The notes: generated from the sequence alone by a model not told the origin. DNA of 64,000 nucleotides from Clostridia bacterium (GCA_910575055.1 CAJTDC010000008.1:1-64000); one strand, 5' to 3'. Positions 34,346-44,155 are shown, counted from the first letter of the stretch. A program made the numbers and translations.

Positions 34346-35095
34346 TTATACCTTTTTTCTGATATTGCTTTTTGTTTCTGTAATTTCACTTATTGCTTGA
34401 TAGTTATCATATGCTTGTTTAAATGTTGTAGAAGAAGTAGTTGTTGTGTCTGTTTTTTGTTCCATAGCAGAAGTATTTTTTTCTTTTTGGCATATTGTGC
34501 CATCTTCTGATACATCATATTCCGCAGTTATTTGTTCTGCTCTTTTCAAAACAGATTGATAAATTTCTTCTACACTACTTGTTTTAATACTCTTTTTATT
34601 TTTTGATACTTTTTCTGTTTTTTCTGTTGTTAGTTCTGTTTCCCATTTCATATTTTTATAGTTGTCTGTTTTAGTAAAATGAGTATGTTCATCTTGTAAT
34701 GCAGATGTAAGATATTCTGCCATTTCTTGGTCTTGTTTTGCTATAGACATAGAAAACTCCATTTTCTGTGAAAACAATCTTTGTACATCATCTTTTGTTT
34801 TACAATTTTTTAATGCTTCTTTAAAATTTTTTCTTTCTTGTTGTACTGCTTCTGCTTTTTTATATAATTCTGGAGCGTGTTCCCTTAAAAGCCTTAATTC
34901 TTTATCAGATAATTTTTTTCCAAATTTCAATTTTGTACGAATATCTGATATTTTTTGAGAAATTTGTTTTTGTTTTTGTTCCTTTTCAATTCTTGCTCTT
35001 TCTGGGTCTTGCTTTTTCATTTCCCACAAATTCTGCATTTTCATCGTATTCAAAAGAGTATTGATATTTGTAATACCTGTTATATTTTTCATCAT
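34346..35095 (-). CDS. Lysine-rich helical hypothetical protein
   Basis: A 249-residue highly charged protein, predicted helical, with no signal peptide or membrane helix. A coiled-coil-prone region runs through residues about 25-120 (ERARIEKEQKQKQISQKISD, LSDKELRLLREHAPELYKKA, AVQQERKNFKEALKNC). A low-complexity Thr/Ser/Lys C-terminal half follows (TEKTEKVSKNKKSIK, TDTTTTSSTTFKQAYDNY). The start has a GAAAGGTGG site. It lies 11 bases before aroD. Similar charged proteins occur in Clostridia without known function. Confidence 0.65.
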   Translation of the reverse strand: MMKNITGITNINTLLNTMKMQNLWEMKKQDPERARIEKEQKQKQISQKISDIRTKLKFGKKLSDKELRLLREHAPELYKKAEAVQQERKNFKEALKNCKTKDDVQRLFSQKMEFSMSIAKQDQEMAEYLTSALQDEHTHFTKTDNYKNMKWETELTTEKTEKVSKNKKSIKTSSVEEIYQSVLKRAEQITAEYDVSEDGTICQKEKNTSAMEQKTDTTTTSSTTFKQAYDNYQAISEITETKSNIRKKV

Positions 35096-35169
35096 AATAT
35101 TTCCACCTTTCCAATATTGCCCTTTTATTATTTTTCGGCAGAATAATAGTTTTTCTTAATACTTACTTA

Positions 35170-35829
35170 TTATCTTTTATGTTGCATTGCTTTTGATAAT
35201 AATTTATCAAATCCTACATAAACATAACCTACTACAATATAACAAGCACTTAATGCAATTACATTTACAAGTACTCTTTCCCACCCTAACAAATCTACTG
35301 CAATAAATTTATAGGGATAATTTGTATTTTGGTTGGGTATAAAACTTCCTTTAGATGCCACCCAAAATATCAATATCATATAAATATATGGTATCACTGC
35401 CCAATAAAGAGCTGCTTTTTGCAAAAACATTCCTTTTTTATCCCATAAAAGCCAATCAAAAAAAACAAAAAAAGGGATATAATAGTGTAGTAAAAAACTG
35501 CCTAATCCTTCTGCTGTTTTAATTGGCTGCATAGTAAAATCTTTTCCATTCAATAAAAAATGATAAATAAATGCTGTAAGTAGTATCATCATTGTGACAC
35601 CACCTTTTATATTAAGTAATTTTTTATTTTTGTCATATTCTGGAAACAATAATAGAAACAAAAATAGCACAAATACAAAAAAATTACTCCAATTTGTATA
35701 ATACATTAATGTGTACCATTTTATTTTGCCGTGATACAATCCTAATTTTATAAAAAGCCCTATACCACACCCTATTATTAAAAAAAGTCTATATAATGTT
35801 TTTTTTACACTTTTATATGGCTTGTCCAT
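35170..35829 (-). CDS. Pr6Pr family membrane protein
   Basis: A 219-residue integral membrane protein with about six hydrophobic helices. Motifs: YTNWSNFFVFVLF (the YFTxxSN-like signature of Pr6Pr/FAR-17a-AIG1-like proteins), FIYHFLL, LGSFLLHYYIPFFVFFDWLL and YPYKFIAVDLLGW. A good GGGAGG site precedes ATG. The family has no established function in bacteria; remote eukaryotic relatives are membrane hydrolases (AIG1/ADTRP), but the catalytic Thr/His arrangement was not checked. Confidence 0.75.
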   Translation of the reverse strand: MDKPYKSVKKTLYRLFLIIGCGIGLFIKLGLYHGKIKWYTLMYYTNWSNFFVFVLFLFLLLFPEYDKNKKLLNIKGGVTMMILLTAFIYHFLLNGKDFTMQPIKTAEGLGSFLLHYYIPFFVFFDWLLWDKKGMFLQKAALYWAVIPYIYMILIFWVASKGSFIPNQNTNYPYKFIAVDLLGWERVLVNVIALSACYIVVGYVYVGFDKLLSKAMQHKR

Positions 35830-35937
35830 TTAAAAATCCTCCCTTTTTATTTCTTTTATCATACCAAATTATGGTAAAAAATACTATAAACTTTGTACTA
35901 CAAAAATATCGCCCTAATGTATCATTATTTGTTTTTA

Positions 35938-35978
35938 TGACAAAAAAAGCTACTAACTTTATTGTCAATAGCTTTTAT
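35938..35978 (-). terminator. Terminator after glcT-like gene
   Basis: Reading leftward, AAAGCTATT / AGTAGCTTT forms a stem followed by a U7 run (35942-35948), 18 bases after the stop codon of the antiterminator gene. Confidence 0.75.
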
Positions 35979-35993
35979 AAAAAGGGGGATTAT

Positions 35994-36824
35994 TTATTCA
36001 TCTACACTTTTTACACGTTCAATGTGTATTGCAAAATAACTTATTTCTATATCAGGAAAAGGCTTTTTTGTCATATTTTCAAATTCCTTGCAAATTCTTT
36101 TTGCTAATTCAAATGAAGCTGGAAAATTATCTAAAACATAAGATGTCATATCTAAATGTAATTTTTCTCCATTTATCACACGTAGTATCATAAATTTCAT
36201 ATGGGTTAATAATCTTGTATAAGAAATTGTTTCATCGTCTAACATTGTACCTAATTCTGTCTCAATTTTTTGTATTCCTTCTTGTATCATACGAGCAATA
36301 TCCATACTTTGTACAACGTGTTCTCTTGTTAAAGCAGTGTGAACATGAAGTGTAATATAACCAACTTCATCATCATTAATTTCTATACCAATTTTTTCTT
36401 TTATAAACTCTTTACCCATTTTTGCTACACTATATTCTTCTTCAAAAAGCACTTTAATTTCTTTTGCAAAAGGATTTTTTAATTCTACACCTTCCTGCAT
36501 ACGTTTTATAGCAAAAGCAATATGGTCTGCCAAAGCCAGCAATATATTATTATCTACAGCACCAAATTTTCTTTCTGCTTCTTCTATAATATTTCCTGCA
36601 ATTTCAATGAAAACAGGGGAAATACTTTTTATGGTATGAATAGAGTCCTGTCTTGATTGTTCTTCTGTAAAACGGTATGCTTTTGCATTTTCAATAGTAT
36701 TTACATTTTGATTTACTTTTTTACCAAAACCTACCCCTTTACCAAGAAATATATATTCTTGTTTATTGTCTAAATCCATTACTAATATACCATTATTATT
36801 TAAAACTTTTAAAATTTTAAACAT
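35994..36824 (-). CDS. glcT: BglG/GlcT-family transcription antiterminator
   Basis: A 276-residue RNA-binding regulator. An N-terminal CAT domain (residues 1-60; VLNNNGILVMDLDNKQEYIF, LGKGVGFGKK) binds RAT hairpins. Two PRD domains follow: PRD1 with ALADHIAFAI and YITLHVHTAL, and PRD2 with LLTHMKFMIL and YFAIHIERV, whose histidines are the usual PTS phosphorylation sites. It lies 24 bases downstream of ptsG, whose leader has a RAT and overlapping terminator, so it is expected to control its own operon in response to glucose-type PTS flux. The gene order (ptsG before glcT) is the reverse of Bacillus. Confidence 0.92.
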   Translation of the reverse strand: MFKILKVLNNNGILVMDLDNKQEYIFLGKGVGFGKKVNQNVNTIENAKAYRFTEEQSRQDSIHTIKSISPVFIEIAGNIIEEAERKFGAVDNNILLALADHIAFAIKRMQEGVELKNPFAKEIKVLFEEEYSVAKMGKEFIKEKIGIEINDDEVGYITLHVHTALTREHVVQSMDIARMIQEGIQKIETELGTMLDDETISYTRLLTHMKFMILRVINGEKLHLDMTSYVLDNFPASFELAKRICKEFENMTKKPFPDIEISYFAIHIERVKSVDE

Positions 36825-36848
36825 ACTCCCCCTGCTTCCTATTATCTG

Positions 36849-38996
36849 TTATTGCACTATAATGATATCTTCATTTGCTTGATATTCTGTTTTGTTTTGG
36901 TCTTTCCAAATAATTTTTTGTCCTTCTTCTAAATTTGTAAATACCATAGGAATTGCTGTAGATGCTGCATTTTCTGCAATATAGTTTAAATCTACTTCCA
37001 TAAGTTTATCGCCTTTTTTCACAGTATCTCCATCATTTACAAATACAGTAAATCCTTTTCCATCTAATTTCACAGTATCAATACCAACATGAAGTAATAT
37101 CTCTGTGCCTTCTTTTGTTTTTAATCCTATTGCGTGTTTTGTAGGGAATACCGTTTCTATTGTAGCATCTGCTGGAGCATATACAATATTTCCTTTTGGG
37201 AACATTACAATGCCATCTCCCATAAGTTTTCCTGCAAAAGCTTCGTCTGGTGCTTCACTAATGTCGGCCATACGTCCCTCTACATAACTACTAAATACTT
37301 CTTCCTTTTTATTTGTTGTTTGTTTTTTATTTTCTGTGTTTTGTTTTTCTGGTTCTGGTGCAGGTGCTGCTGTAACTGGTATCTCCACATCACTTGCTGG
37401 ACTTGCTAAATAATCTTCTAAATTAGATTTAATTACAGTAACTTTTGGACCATAAATAACCTGTACGCCTAATCCTTTATGAATAACACCTGCTGCTCCA
37501 GATTGTTTCAAAAGTGTATCTTGTACTTTTGAGGAGTCTATCACTGTACATCTTAATCTTGTTGCACAACAGTCTACATCAGAAATATTTTTCTTTCCAC
37601 CAAGACCTTGACAAATCAACTGAGAAACTGCATCTACACCGCCTGCTGCTGCTCCTGCTGCATTACCTGCTTTTGCTGCATTTACATCTGCTCTTGTGTA
37701 TAATTTTGTTTCTACGTCATCATCTTCTCTACCTGGTGTTTTAAAATTAAACTTTTTAATCAGTACAGTAAATACCAAAAAGTATACTACAAAATAAGCA
37801 ATACCTATTATTACAACCCATATCCAATTTGTTTTTGCATTACCTTGCATAATACCAAATAATGTCAAGTCAATCAATCCGCCAGAGAATGTCATACCAA
37901 CGCCAACTTTAAAAATGTGCATAAGCATATAGGCACAACCTGCAAAAAAACAGTGAATTGCATACAATATAGGTGCAATAAATAAGAATGTAAATTCTAA
38001 TGGTTCTGTAATACCTGTCAACATAGATGTCAATGCTGCGGAAAGTAACAAACCTCCTGCAATTTGTCTCTTTTCTGGTTTTGCTGTTTTATACATAGCA
38101 AGTGCTGCTCCAGGTAAACCAAATATCATAAGTGGGAATTTACCAGCCATAAATCTTGTTGCTTCTACATCAAATATTGTTGTGTTAGAGCTTGCTAATT
38201 GTGCAAAGAATATATTTTGTGCACCTTCAATTAAATTGCCATCTATTGTTGCTGTACCACCAACTGCTGTCTGCCAGAAAGGCAAATAAAATACATGGTG
38301 CAAACCGAAAGGTATTAATGCTCTTTCCATAATACCATAGATTAATGTACCTGCATAGCCTGAACTTCTTACTACATCACCTACAGCATAAATACCTTGC
38401 TGTATAATAGGCCATATGTAGAACATAACAATACCAACAATTAAATAAACAATAGAACAGATAATTGGCACAAATCTTGTACCACCAAAAAAGGATAATA
38501 CTTGTGGCAATTCTATTTTATAAAAACGGTTGTGCAATGCTGCAACGCCCAGTCCTACTATAATACCACCAAACACGCCCATTTGCAATGACTCAATACC
38601 AACAACAGAACTAATAGAACCATTTGGTAATGTTTCTGCTGCATTTGTTACAGTAAGCATTGCTCCAATAGCAGAGTGCATAATAAAAAATGCAATTGCT
38701 GCTGCCAATGCCGCAACTTCTTTTTCTTTTTTTGCCATACCAATGGCAACACCCATTGCAAACAATATTGGTAAATTTCCAAATACAATGTCACCACATT
38801 TGTTTAATACAGAAAGTATTGCATATAAAAATGTACCTTCTCCTAATATTCCACTTAAACCATAGGCTTCAATCATATTTGCATTTGTAAAAGAACCACC
38901 AATACCTAAAAATAAACCTGCTACTGGCAATATTGCAATAGGTAACATAAATGAACGTCCAACTCTTTGTAATACGCCAAAAATCTTATCTTTCAT
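36849..38996 (-). CDS. ptsG: PTS glucose-type EIICBA permease
   Basis: A 715-residue phosphotransferase permease with domains in order C-B-A. EIIC (about 1-410) has ten or so helices and the signature GITEPLEFTFLFIAP. EIIB (about 455-535) carries the phosphocysteine Cys477 in DCCATRLR. EIIA (about 585-715) carries the phosphohistidine His636 in ILLHVGIDTVKL. Linkers are rich in Ala/Pro/Glu. It imports and phosphorylates glucose or a close analogue such as N-acetylglucosamine or maltose; the family as a whole shares these motifs. A GlcT-type partner and RAT leader favour glucose. The start has an AAGGAGCGAT site. Confidence 0.94.
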   Translation of the reverse strand: MKDKIFGVLQRVGRSFMLPIAILPVAGLFLGIGGSFTNANMIEAYGLSGILGEGTFLYAILSVLNKCGDIVFGNLPILFAMGVAIGMAKKEKEVAALAAAIAFFIMHSAIGAMLTVTNAAETLPNGSISSVVGIESLQMGVFGGIIVGLGVAALHNRFYKIELPQVLSFFGGTRFVPIICSIVYLIVGIVMFYIWPIIQQGIYAVGDVVRSSGYAGTLIYGIMERALIPFGLHHVFYLPFWQTAVGGTATIDGNLIEGAQNIFFAQLASSNTTIFDVEATRFMAGKFPLMIFGLPGAALAMYKTAKPEKRQIAGGLLLSAALTSMLTGITEPLEFTFLFIAPILYAIHCFFAGCAYMLMHIFKVGVGMTFSGGLIDLTLFGIMQGNAKTNWIWVVIIGIAYFVVYFLVFTVLIKKFNFKTPGREDDDVETKLYTRADVNAAKAGNAAGAAAGGVDAVSQLICQGLGGKKNISDVDCCATRLRCTVIDSSKVQDTLLKQSGAAGVIHKGLGVQVIYGPKVTVIKSNLEDYLASPASDVEIPVTAAPAPEPEKQNTENKKQTTNKKEEVFSSYVEGRMADISEAPDEAFAGKLMGDGIVMFPKGNIVYAPADATIETVFPTKHAIGLKTKEGTEILLHVGIDTVKLDGKGFTVFVNDGDTVKKGDKLMEVDLNYIAENAASTAIPMVFTNLEEGQKIIWKDQNKTEYQANEDIIIVQ

Positions 38997-39132
38997 GTGA
39001 TATCGCTCCTTTTCTTATAAAATAATAAATAAAAATTTTATAATGCAGAGAAGAATAAATATCATTCTTCCTTTGTATTGTGCCCCTTTTGTACTAAAAT
39101 TTCATTTGAACCTAGGAAAATAAAAAATTAGC

Positions 39133-39192
39133 ACAAAAAAAGGCACTAATACCCAAAATAATATAATAATACATTTTGGATAGTTAATGCCT
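39133..39192 (-). terminator. Leader terminator of ptsG (attenuator)
   Basis: Reading leftward, AGGCATTAACTATCCAAAAT pairs with ATTTTGGGTATTAGTGCCT and is followed by U7. This 18- to 20-pair stem lies 130-190 bases ahead of ptsG. Its first arm overlaps the RAT, so binding of the antiterminator would prevent its formation. Confidence 0.9.
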
Positions 39193-39210
39193 GTTTGAAC
39201 AGTAACACAC
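39183..39210 (-). promoter_or_regulatory. RAT (ribonucleic antiterminator) site
   Basis: Reading leftward the site is GTGTTACTGTTCAAACAGGC, then ATTAAC. It has the conserved TTACTG...CAGGCA core of BglG/GlcT-type RATs, with a six-base apical loop, and overlaps the terminator stem. The cognate protein is very probably the GlcT-like product of the adjacent gene. Confidence 0.88.
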
Positions 39211-39220
39211 TATTTATCTT

Positions 39221-39250
39221 AATATAGCATAGTTATATCCTATTTGTCAA
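39221..39250 (-). promoter_or_regulatory. Promoter of ptsG-glcT
   Basis: Perfect -35 TTGACA (39250-39245), 18-base spacer ending in the extended-10 TGC, -10 TATATT (39226-39221). The RAT begins about 11 bases after the -10. Confidence 0.8.
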
Positions 39251-39298
39251 TCCCTTTTTTATTTTTTAATAATTTCTATTTTTTGCAAAATATATATT

Positions 39299-40186
39299 TT
39301 ATAGTATGCGTGAAAGCCCTCTATTTTGCAGCTTTCCGTATTTCATTAAATTATTTCCCATTACTTCCGACACATCTAATATAGTTACAAAAGAAGGACT
39401 GTTTGTTTCAATATCTACTCGTTCTATTACCGTACGCAATTCTGTTACTTCTACACGAGTTAATACAACATACAATACTGCTTTTTTTCCACTGAACATT
39501 CCTTCGCCTTCCATTTTGGTTACAGTTCTTCCCAAATTCTTTAGTATTGCTTGTGATACTGCTTGTTGTTGTTCTGTTACAATCAATGCTGCTTTTACCT
39601 GATTAGAGCCTTCTACAACAGTATCTATCAATTTTGAAGCCACAAAATAAGCTACAAGAGAATACATTGCTCTATCAAAACCAAATATAAATATCGCTAC
39701 TGTAAATATAAAAAGATTACAAATCAACACAAATTGTCCTACAGAAGTATTTGTTTTTTTACTTATTAGTATTGCTGCCATTTCTGTCCCATCCATACAA
39801 GCGCCATATCGTATGACAAGTCCTACACCAATACCCAACAATACACCTCCAAATAACGTAGCAAGTAATGTGTCTTGTGTAATACTTTCCAAATTTTTTG
39901 CTAATATCAAACCAGCAGAAAGTGCTGCCATAGCATATAAATATCCTATTGCAAAACGTCTTCCCATTTGTTTTGATGAAACAAATATAAAAGGAATATT
40001 GAGTATTACAACTATGACATTTAAAGGAATATTTGTTAAATAGCTTAACATAATAGAAATGCCCGTAATTCCCCCATCAATAATATGATTTGGTATTAAA
40101 AATACTTCTAATCCTATTGAAACAAATATAATCCCTATTGTAATCATAATATACCTTGCAATGAATGTTCTAATGGTATGTAACAT
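39299..40186 (-). CDS. YitT family membrane protein (DUF2179)
   Basis: A 295-residue protein with an N-terminal membrane region of five to six helices (IGIIFVSIGLEVFLIPNHII, DGGITGISIMLSY, then GGVLLGIGVGLVIRYGACMD) and a soluble C-terminal DUF2179 domain (about 210-285; ALIVTEQQQAVSQAI, RTVTKMEGEGMFSG). The family is widespread in Firmicutes with paralogues per genome; the transport function is unproven. DUF2179 resembles small ligand-binding domains. The gene is monocistronic. Confidence 0.9.
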   Translation of the reverse strand: MLHTIRTFIARYIMITIGIIFVSIGLEVFLIPNHIIDGGITGISIMLSYLTNIPLNVIVVILNIPFIFVSSKQMGRRFAIGYLYAMAALSAGLILAKNLESITQDTLLATLFGGVLLGIGVGLVIRYGACMDGTEMAAILISKKTNTSVGQFVLICNLFIFTVAIFIFGFDRAMYSLVAYFVASKLIDTVVEGSNQVKAALIVTEQQQAVSQAILKNLGRTVTKMEGEGMFSGKKAVLYVVLTRVEVTELRTVIERVDIETNSPSFVTILDVSEVMGNNLMKYGKLQNRGLSRIL

Positions 40187-40238
40187 AATATCATTTCCCT
40201 TCTCTTATATCCATAAATGGATAGCATTTTTAAGTTCT

Positions 40239-42467
40239 TTATTCAGTTGTTTGCTCTATTTCTTCTGTATCTTCTTCTATCCAAATAGGCATCATAACGA
40301 TTGCTTTAAATAAATCACCATCAATATTGATTTCAAATTTTCCATTTTGTATTTCAGAAAGACTTTTTGCAATAGACAAACCTAATCCAGAACCTTCTGT
40401 TGTACGTGAAACATCTCCCCTTACAAAACGGTCCATAAGTTGCTCTGGAGTAATATCAATAGAAGAAGCTGAAATATTTTTTATAATTAATACTCCCATA
40501 TCGTCCATTTTAAAAATATCTACATAAACACGAGAATTTGGCATAGAATATTTAATAATATTTGATATTAAATTTTCCAATATTCTCCACATATGCCTTC
40601 CATCTGCATAAATATTTGTTTCTTCTTCACAGTTGATTTTTATAGTCAGACCTGCTTTTTCTATTTTTTCCTCCAATTCTCCTATTGCCTGTATTAACAA
40701 CATTTTTAAATTTATTTTTTCTTTTGTTACTGTTAAATTTCCACTAGATGCTTTACTTGCCTCAATTAAATCTTCTATTAACTGTTTTAATCGATAAGAT
40801 TTATCGTGAAGCACATTGACAAATTCTTCTGCTTTTTCATTATTTAGTTCTTCTTTTTTCAGTAAATCTGCATAGGTAATAATGGATGTTAAAGGTGTTT
40901 TTAAGTCATGTGATACATTTGTAATTAGTTCTGCCTTCATTCTTTCCCCTTTTACCGCTTCCTCTACTGCTCTTTTAAAACCACTTTGTATATTTGCTAC
41001 ATCTTCTGCAAAATTTTTAAAAGAAGGAGAAATCTTTTTTAAATCTAATTCATAAGCTAAATTTCCTTTTGATGTTTCTTTTGCAGAAATCATTACTTTT
41101 GTAAGAGAACCTAACGCACGTGCACAAAATGCTGCTGCTATACCATTAAACAAAAGTATACAAAGCAGTAAAAATAATGCAATACTTGTGTTACTATAAA
41201 GTATAGCACTTAACAAAAACATTGTCATAATGCAATTTGCCATACCATATCCCATAAGTAAAAATACAATCCAGCCACAAAATGTTTTCCCACTAAACAA
41301 ATAACTAATTTTTTGTAATATAGCAGCTACCATAGTATTGCTAAAAAAACGTTTGCCTTTTATTTGTCTGGAAAGACTTGTTGTAAAACTTAACCAAACA
41401 GTACTATATACAATCAGCAATGCTCCTAACAATGTAGAAAAAATGTATGTCCATAAATAATAAGTGCTATTATATAATATAATACTGCAAAGCATTAATG
41501 TTGCTATACCAGCAATAAAATTGAATATCAAAAATAGTATAATATGAATATCATTATATATTCTATCTACTACCATATACTCTATTTCTCCGCCTTTTTG
41601 TTTTTGTCCTGCTACTCTAACTAAATATAATAATGATACAATAATAGCTATACACGCTACCATTGAAACACCAATCAGTATGGGATAGCTTCTTTTTATC
41701 ATATAAAACTCTTCTTGTTCTCTATAAAAAGCATCTCCTGGAAAAAGTGGTTCTCTTATTGCTGCATAAAGTTTACATCCACTTTTTTCTAATACTCCAT
41801 TGTGATATTCTTTATAATATCCTAAGTTATCAATAGAAAAACCACCTTCTAATATGATACTTCTTGTCATATTAGAAATACCTTCTTTTGAAATATTACC
41901 AGCTATTTTTATGCCATTTTCATCTTCTAAATAATAAAAAAAGTTTTCATAGTCATTTAGTTCTCTTTTCATATTACGATAAGCTTCAAGCTGATTTTGT
42001 ATATACATATTTCTGTATTGTGATAGACGAGTTTCTACTAATGTTTTGTATTCCTCAAAATTATTTTTTAAATTTTCTGGTATTGTATTTTTGACAATTA
42101 AACCATCATAAGTATCATTTACTTCTGTGCTTTGTGTAATCACACCATCTATTACACCATAATAATTTTTAAAACTTGCTAACAAATCTTCTCTAGAAAG
42201 ATGTTCTCCTGCTTCAATACTGTTTTCATCTTTATAATAGATAGATACATTAATCACATCATTTAACAATTTGTCAAAACGCAGTCTAAAATTTTGTGTT
42301 TCATAATAACTATTTGTAGCAACAGCCTGAAACTTCCAATTCTGACTAATATTTAAAAATATCATACTTGACAAATACAGTGTTAACACACCTATAAAAT
42401 ATATCATTGCTGCAAAAATCTTTGTCCTAGTCAAATATTGACTAGTTTTTTTCGATTTTGTAGCCAA
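40239..42467 (-). CDS. Sensor histidine kinase with multi-helix membrane region
   Basis: A 742-residue kinase. Helix 1 (about 17-40) and helix 2 (about 260-283) flank an extracellular sensor of some 220 residues. Further helices near 305-332, 340-362, 395-424 and 430-452 give an unusually large membrane part. A HAMP-like linker follows, then the HisKA phosphoacceptor His520 (ITNVSHDLKTPLTSI), the N-box NLISNIIKYS and the G-box GSGLGLSIAKSL. TTG at 42467 starts the gene 26 bases inside the response-regulator gene, so they are coupled. Its signal is unknown. Confidence 0.92.
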   Translation of the reverse strand: MATKSKKTSQYLTRTKIFAAMIYFIGVLTLYLSSMIFLNISQNWKFQAVATNSYYETQNFRLRFDKLLNDVINVSIYYKDENSIEAGEHLSREDLLASFKNYYGVIDGVITQSTEVNDTYDGLIVKNTIPENLKNNFEEYKTLVETRLSQYRNMYIQNQLEAYRNMKRELNDYENFFYYLEDENGIKIAGNISKEGISNMTRSIILEGGFSIDNLGYYKEYHNGVLEKSGCKLYAAIREPLFPGDAFYREQEEFYMIKRSYPILIGVSMVACIAIIVSLLYLVRVAGQKQKGGEIEYMVVDRIYNDIHIILFLIFNFIAGIATLMLCSIILYNSTYYLWTYIFSTLLGALLIVYSTVWLSFTTSLSRQIKGKRFFSNTMVAAILQKISYLFSGKTFCGWIVFLLMGYGMANCIMTMFLLSAILYSNTSIALFLLLCILLFNGIAAAFCARALGSLTKVMISAKETSKGNLAYELDLKKISPSFKNFAEDVANIQSGFKRAVEEAVKGERMKAELITNVSHDLKTPLTSIITYADLLKKEELNNEKAEEFVNVLHDKSYRLKQLIEDLIEASKASSGNLTVTKEKINLKMLLIQAIGELEEKIEKAGLTIKINCEEETNIYADGRHMWRILENLISNIIKYSMPNSRVYVDIFKMDDMGVLIIKNISASSIDITPEQLMDRFVRGDVSRTTEGSGLGLSIAKSLSEIQNGKFEINIDGDLFKAIVMMPIWIEEDTEEIEQTTE

Positions 42468-43137
42468 TTCCCCACACCACCTTTAAATATCTTGGCTCTT
42501 TTGGATTAATTTCAATTTTCTCTCTTATTCTTCTAATATGTACAGAAACAGTGTTTTCTGGTGCAAATGAAAGTTCTTTCCAAACATTTTCATAAATTTG
42601 GTCAATAGAAAATACTTTTCCTGCATTTTCCATTAAAAGTTGTAATATGCCATATTCCGTAGCGGTTAATTTTACTTTTTCTCCTTCTACACGTACCTCT
42701 TTGGCATCCTTGTCCAGTTCCAAACCTCCTATTTTGATGATATTACTTTTTTCTGCAATGCTGCCTAATGTAGTATATCTTCTCATTTGACTTTTTACCC
42801 TTGCTAACAATTCTAAAGGATTAAAAGGCTTCGTAATATAATCGTCTGCCCCAAAATTTAATCCTAATATTTTGTCTGTATCTTCTGATTTTGCAGACAA
42901 TATGATAATAGGTATATTTAGTCTTTCTCTAATTTTAATTGTCGCATTTAAACCATCTAACTTAGGCATCATAATGTCTAAAAGTATCAAATGTACTTCA
43001 TTTTCTTCCAGTGCTTGCAACGCCTCTTCTCCATTATACGCTTTTATAATATTATAATTTTCTTGTTTTAAATAAATTTCAATCGCATCTACAATAGACT
43101 TTTCATCATCACACACCAATATATTAAACTTTTCCAT
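42442..43137 (-). CDS. OmpR/PhoB-family response regulator
   Basis: A 231-residue DNA-binding regulator. The receiver domain (1-120) has the acidic pocket CDDEKS, phosphoacceptor Asp54 (LILLDIMMPKLDG), Ser in IILSAKS and Lys in YITKPFNP. A winged helix (about 135-231) carries LTATEYGILQLLMENAGKVF and SVHIRRIREKIE. It is the first gene of the pair, followed with overlap by its sensor kinase. Members of this architecture often regulate cell-envelope or antibiotic-response genes. Confidence 0.95.
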   Translation of the reverse strand: MEKFNILVCDDEKSIVDAIEIYLKQENYNIIKAYNGEEALQALEENEVHLILLDIMMPKLDGLNATIKIRERLNIPIIILSAKSEDTDKILGLNFGADDYITKPFNPLELLARVKSQMRRYTTLGSIAEKSNIIKIGGLELDKDAKEVRVEGEKVKLTATEYGILQLLMENAGKVFSIDQIYENVWKELSFAPENTVSVHIRRIREKIEINPKEPRYLKVVWGIGYKIEKN

Positions 43138-43251
43138 TTCTATAAAGCCCCTCCTTTGTATTTTTCACTTCCTTATCATCATATTTAAGCACCTTATCAT
43201 TATTATAGCAGCATAAATTTAAAAATGATAAATAGTTCTCTTAAAAAATTC

Positions 43252-44139
43252 TTACATTTGTTGTTTTGCTTCCTTTTGTCCTATTACACGAACAACAACA
43301 CCTCCTAATACAAGTATAATGCCTAATAGCTTTTGCCAAGAAGCATCTTCTTTAAACAATAAAATGCCTATCATTGCAGCTACTACAGGTTCTATTGTAG
43401 CAAGTACAGAAGCTTGACTTGCAGGCATATTACTCAGCCCTTTTGTATAACAAATATAAGGAATAAGTGCTGTTACAACAGAAAACAAAAACATATTCCA
43501 AAAAACACCTTGTTGTACTATTCTTTGTAGCAAATCTAAAGGGTGAACTAAAAAAAATGTTGCCACTGCTGCCATTACAAATGTATAAAATGTAATAGTT
43601 AAAGAATGGTAGTCTTTTTTAAGAGCAAACATACTAAATATACTATACAAAGCATAACCAATACCAGAACAAATACCAAATAATATCCCCTTTGCTGTAT
43701 ATGTAACTTTTTCTGTTCCTAAAATACCTGTTACAAAAACACAACCTAAAAATGTCATTGCTACTACAAAACATTTTAATTTTGTCAATTTTTCTCCAAA
43801 AAGAAATAATGAACAAATCATAACAATAGCAGGTGCTGTATACAACAGCACCGCTGCTACACCCAAGCTTGTCTGTGCTATTGCCTTCATATAACACCAA
43901 TTAAAAAATGTATAACTACAAATACCTGTACCTATAAAATAGCGTATATCTGTTATTTTATGCAGACAAAATAATTTTCTATTTTTTAATAATAATATTG
44001 GTATCATTAGAAGCATATCTATTAACATTTTTGTAAAAAGCATTTCCATTTCTGTAAATCCAGTAACCATAATTTTTTTTGTAAACAATCCTATAGAACC
44101 CCAGCAAACGCCTGACAATATTACTAACACATACGCCAT
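43252..44139 (-). CDS. EamA/DMT-family transporter
   Basis: A 295-residue membrane protein of the drug/metabolite transporter superfamily with ten predicted helices in two EamA repeats. Repeat 1 opens AYVLVILSGVCWGSIGLFTK; repeat 2 opens GILFGICSGIGYALYSIFSM and contains SVVTALIPYICYTKGLSNM, then ATIEPVVAAMIGILLF. Such proteins export amino acids or metabolites. The substrate is unknown. It starts 17 bases after addA on the same strand (AGGGGGAAG site), so it could share that transcript. Confidence 0.9.
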   Translation of the reverse strand: MAYVLVILSGVCWGSIGLFTKKIMVTGFTEMEMLFTKMLIDMLLMIPILLLKNRKLFCLHKITDIRYFIGTGICSYTFFNWCYMKAIAQTSLGVAAVLLYTAPAIVMICSLFLFGEKLTKLKCFVVAMTFLGCVFVTGILGTEKVTYTAKGILFGICSGIGYALYSIFSMFALKKDYHSLTITFYTFVMAAVATFFLVHPLDLLQRIVQQGVFWNMFLFSVVTALIPYICYTKGLSNMPASQASVLATIEPVVAAMIGILLFKEDASWQKLLGIILVLGGVVVRVIGQKEAKQQM

Positions 44140-44155
44140 ACTTTTCTTCCCCCTA

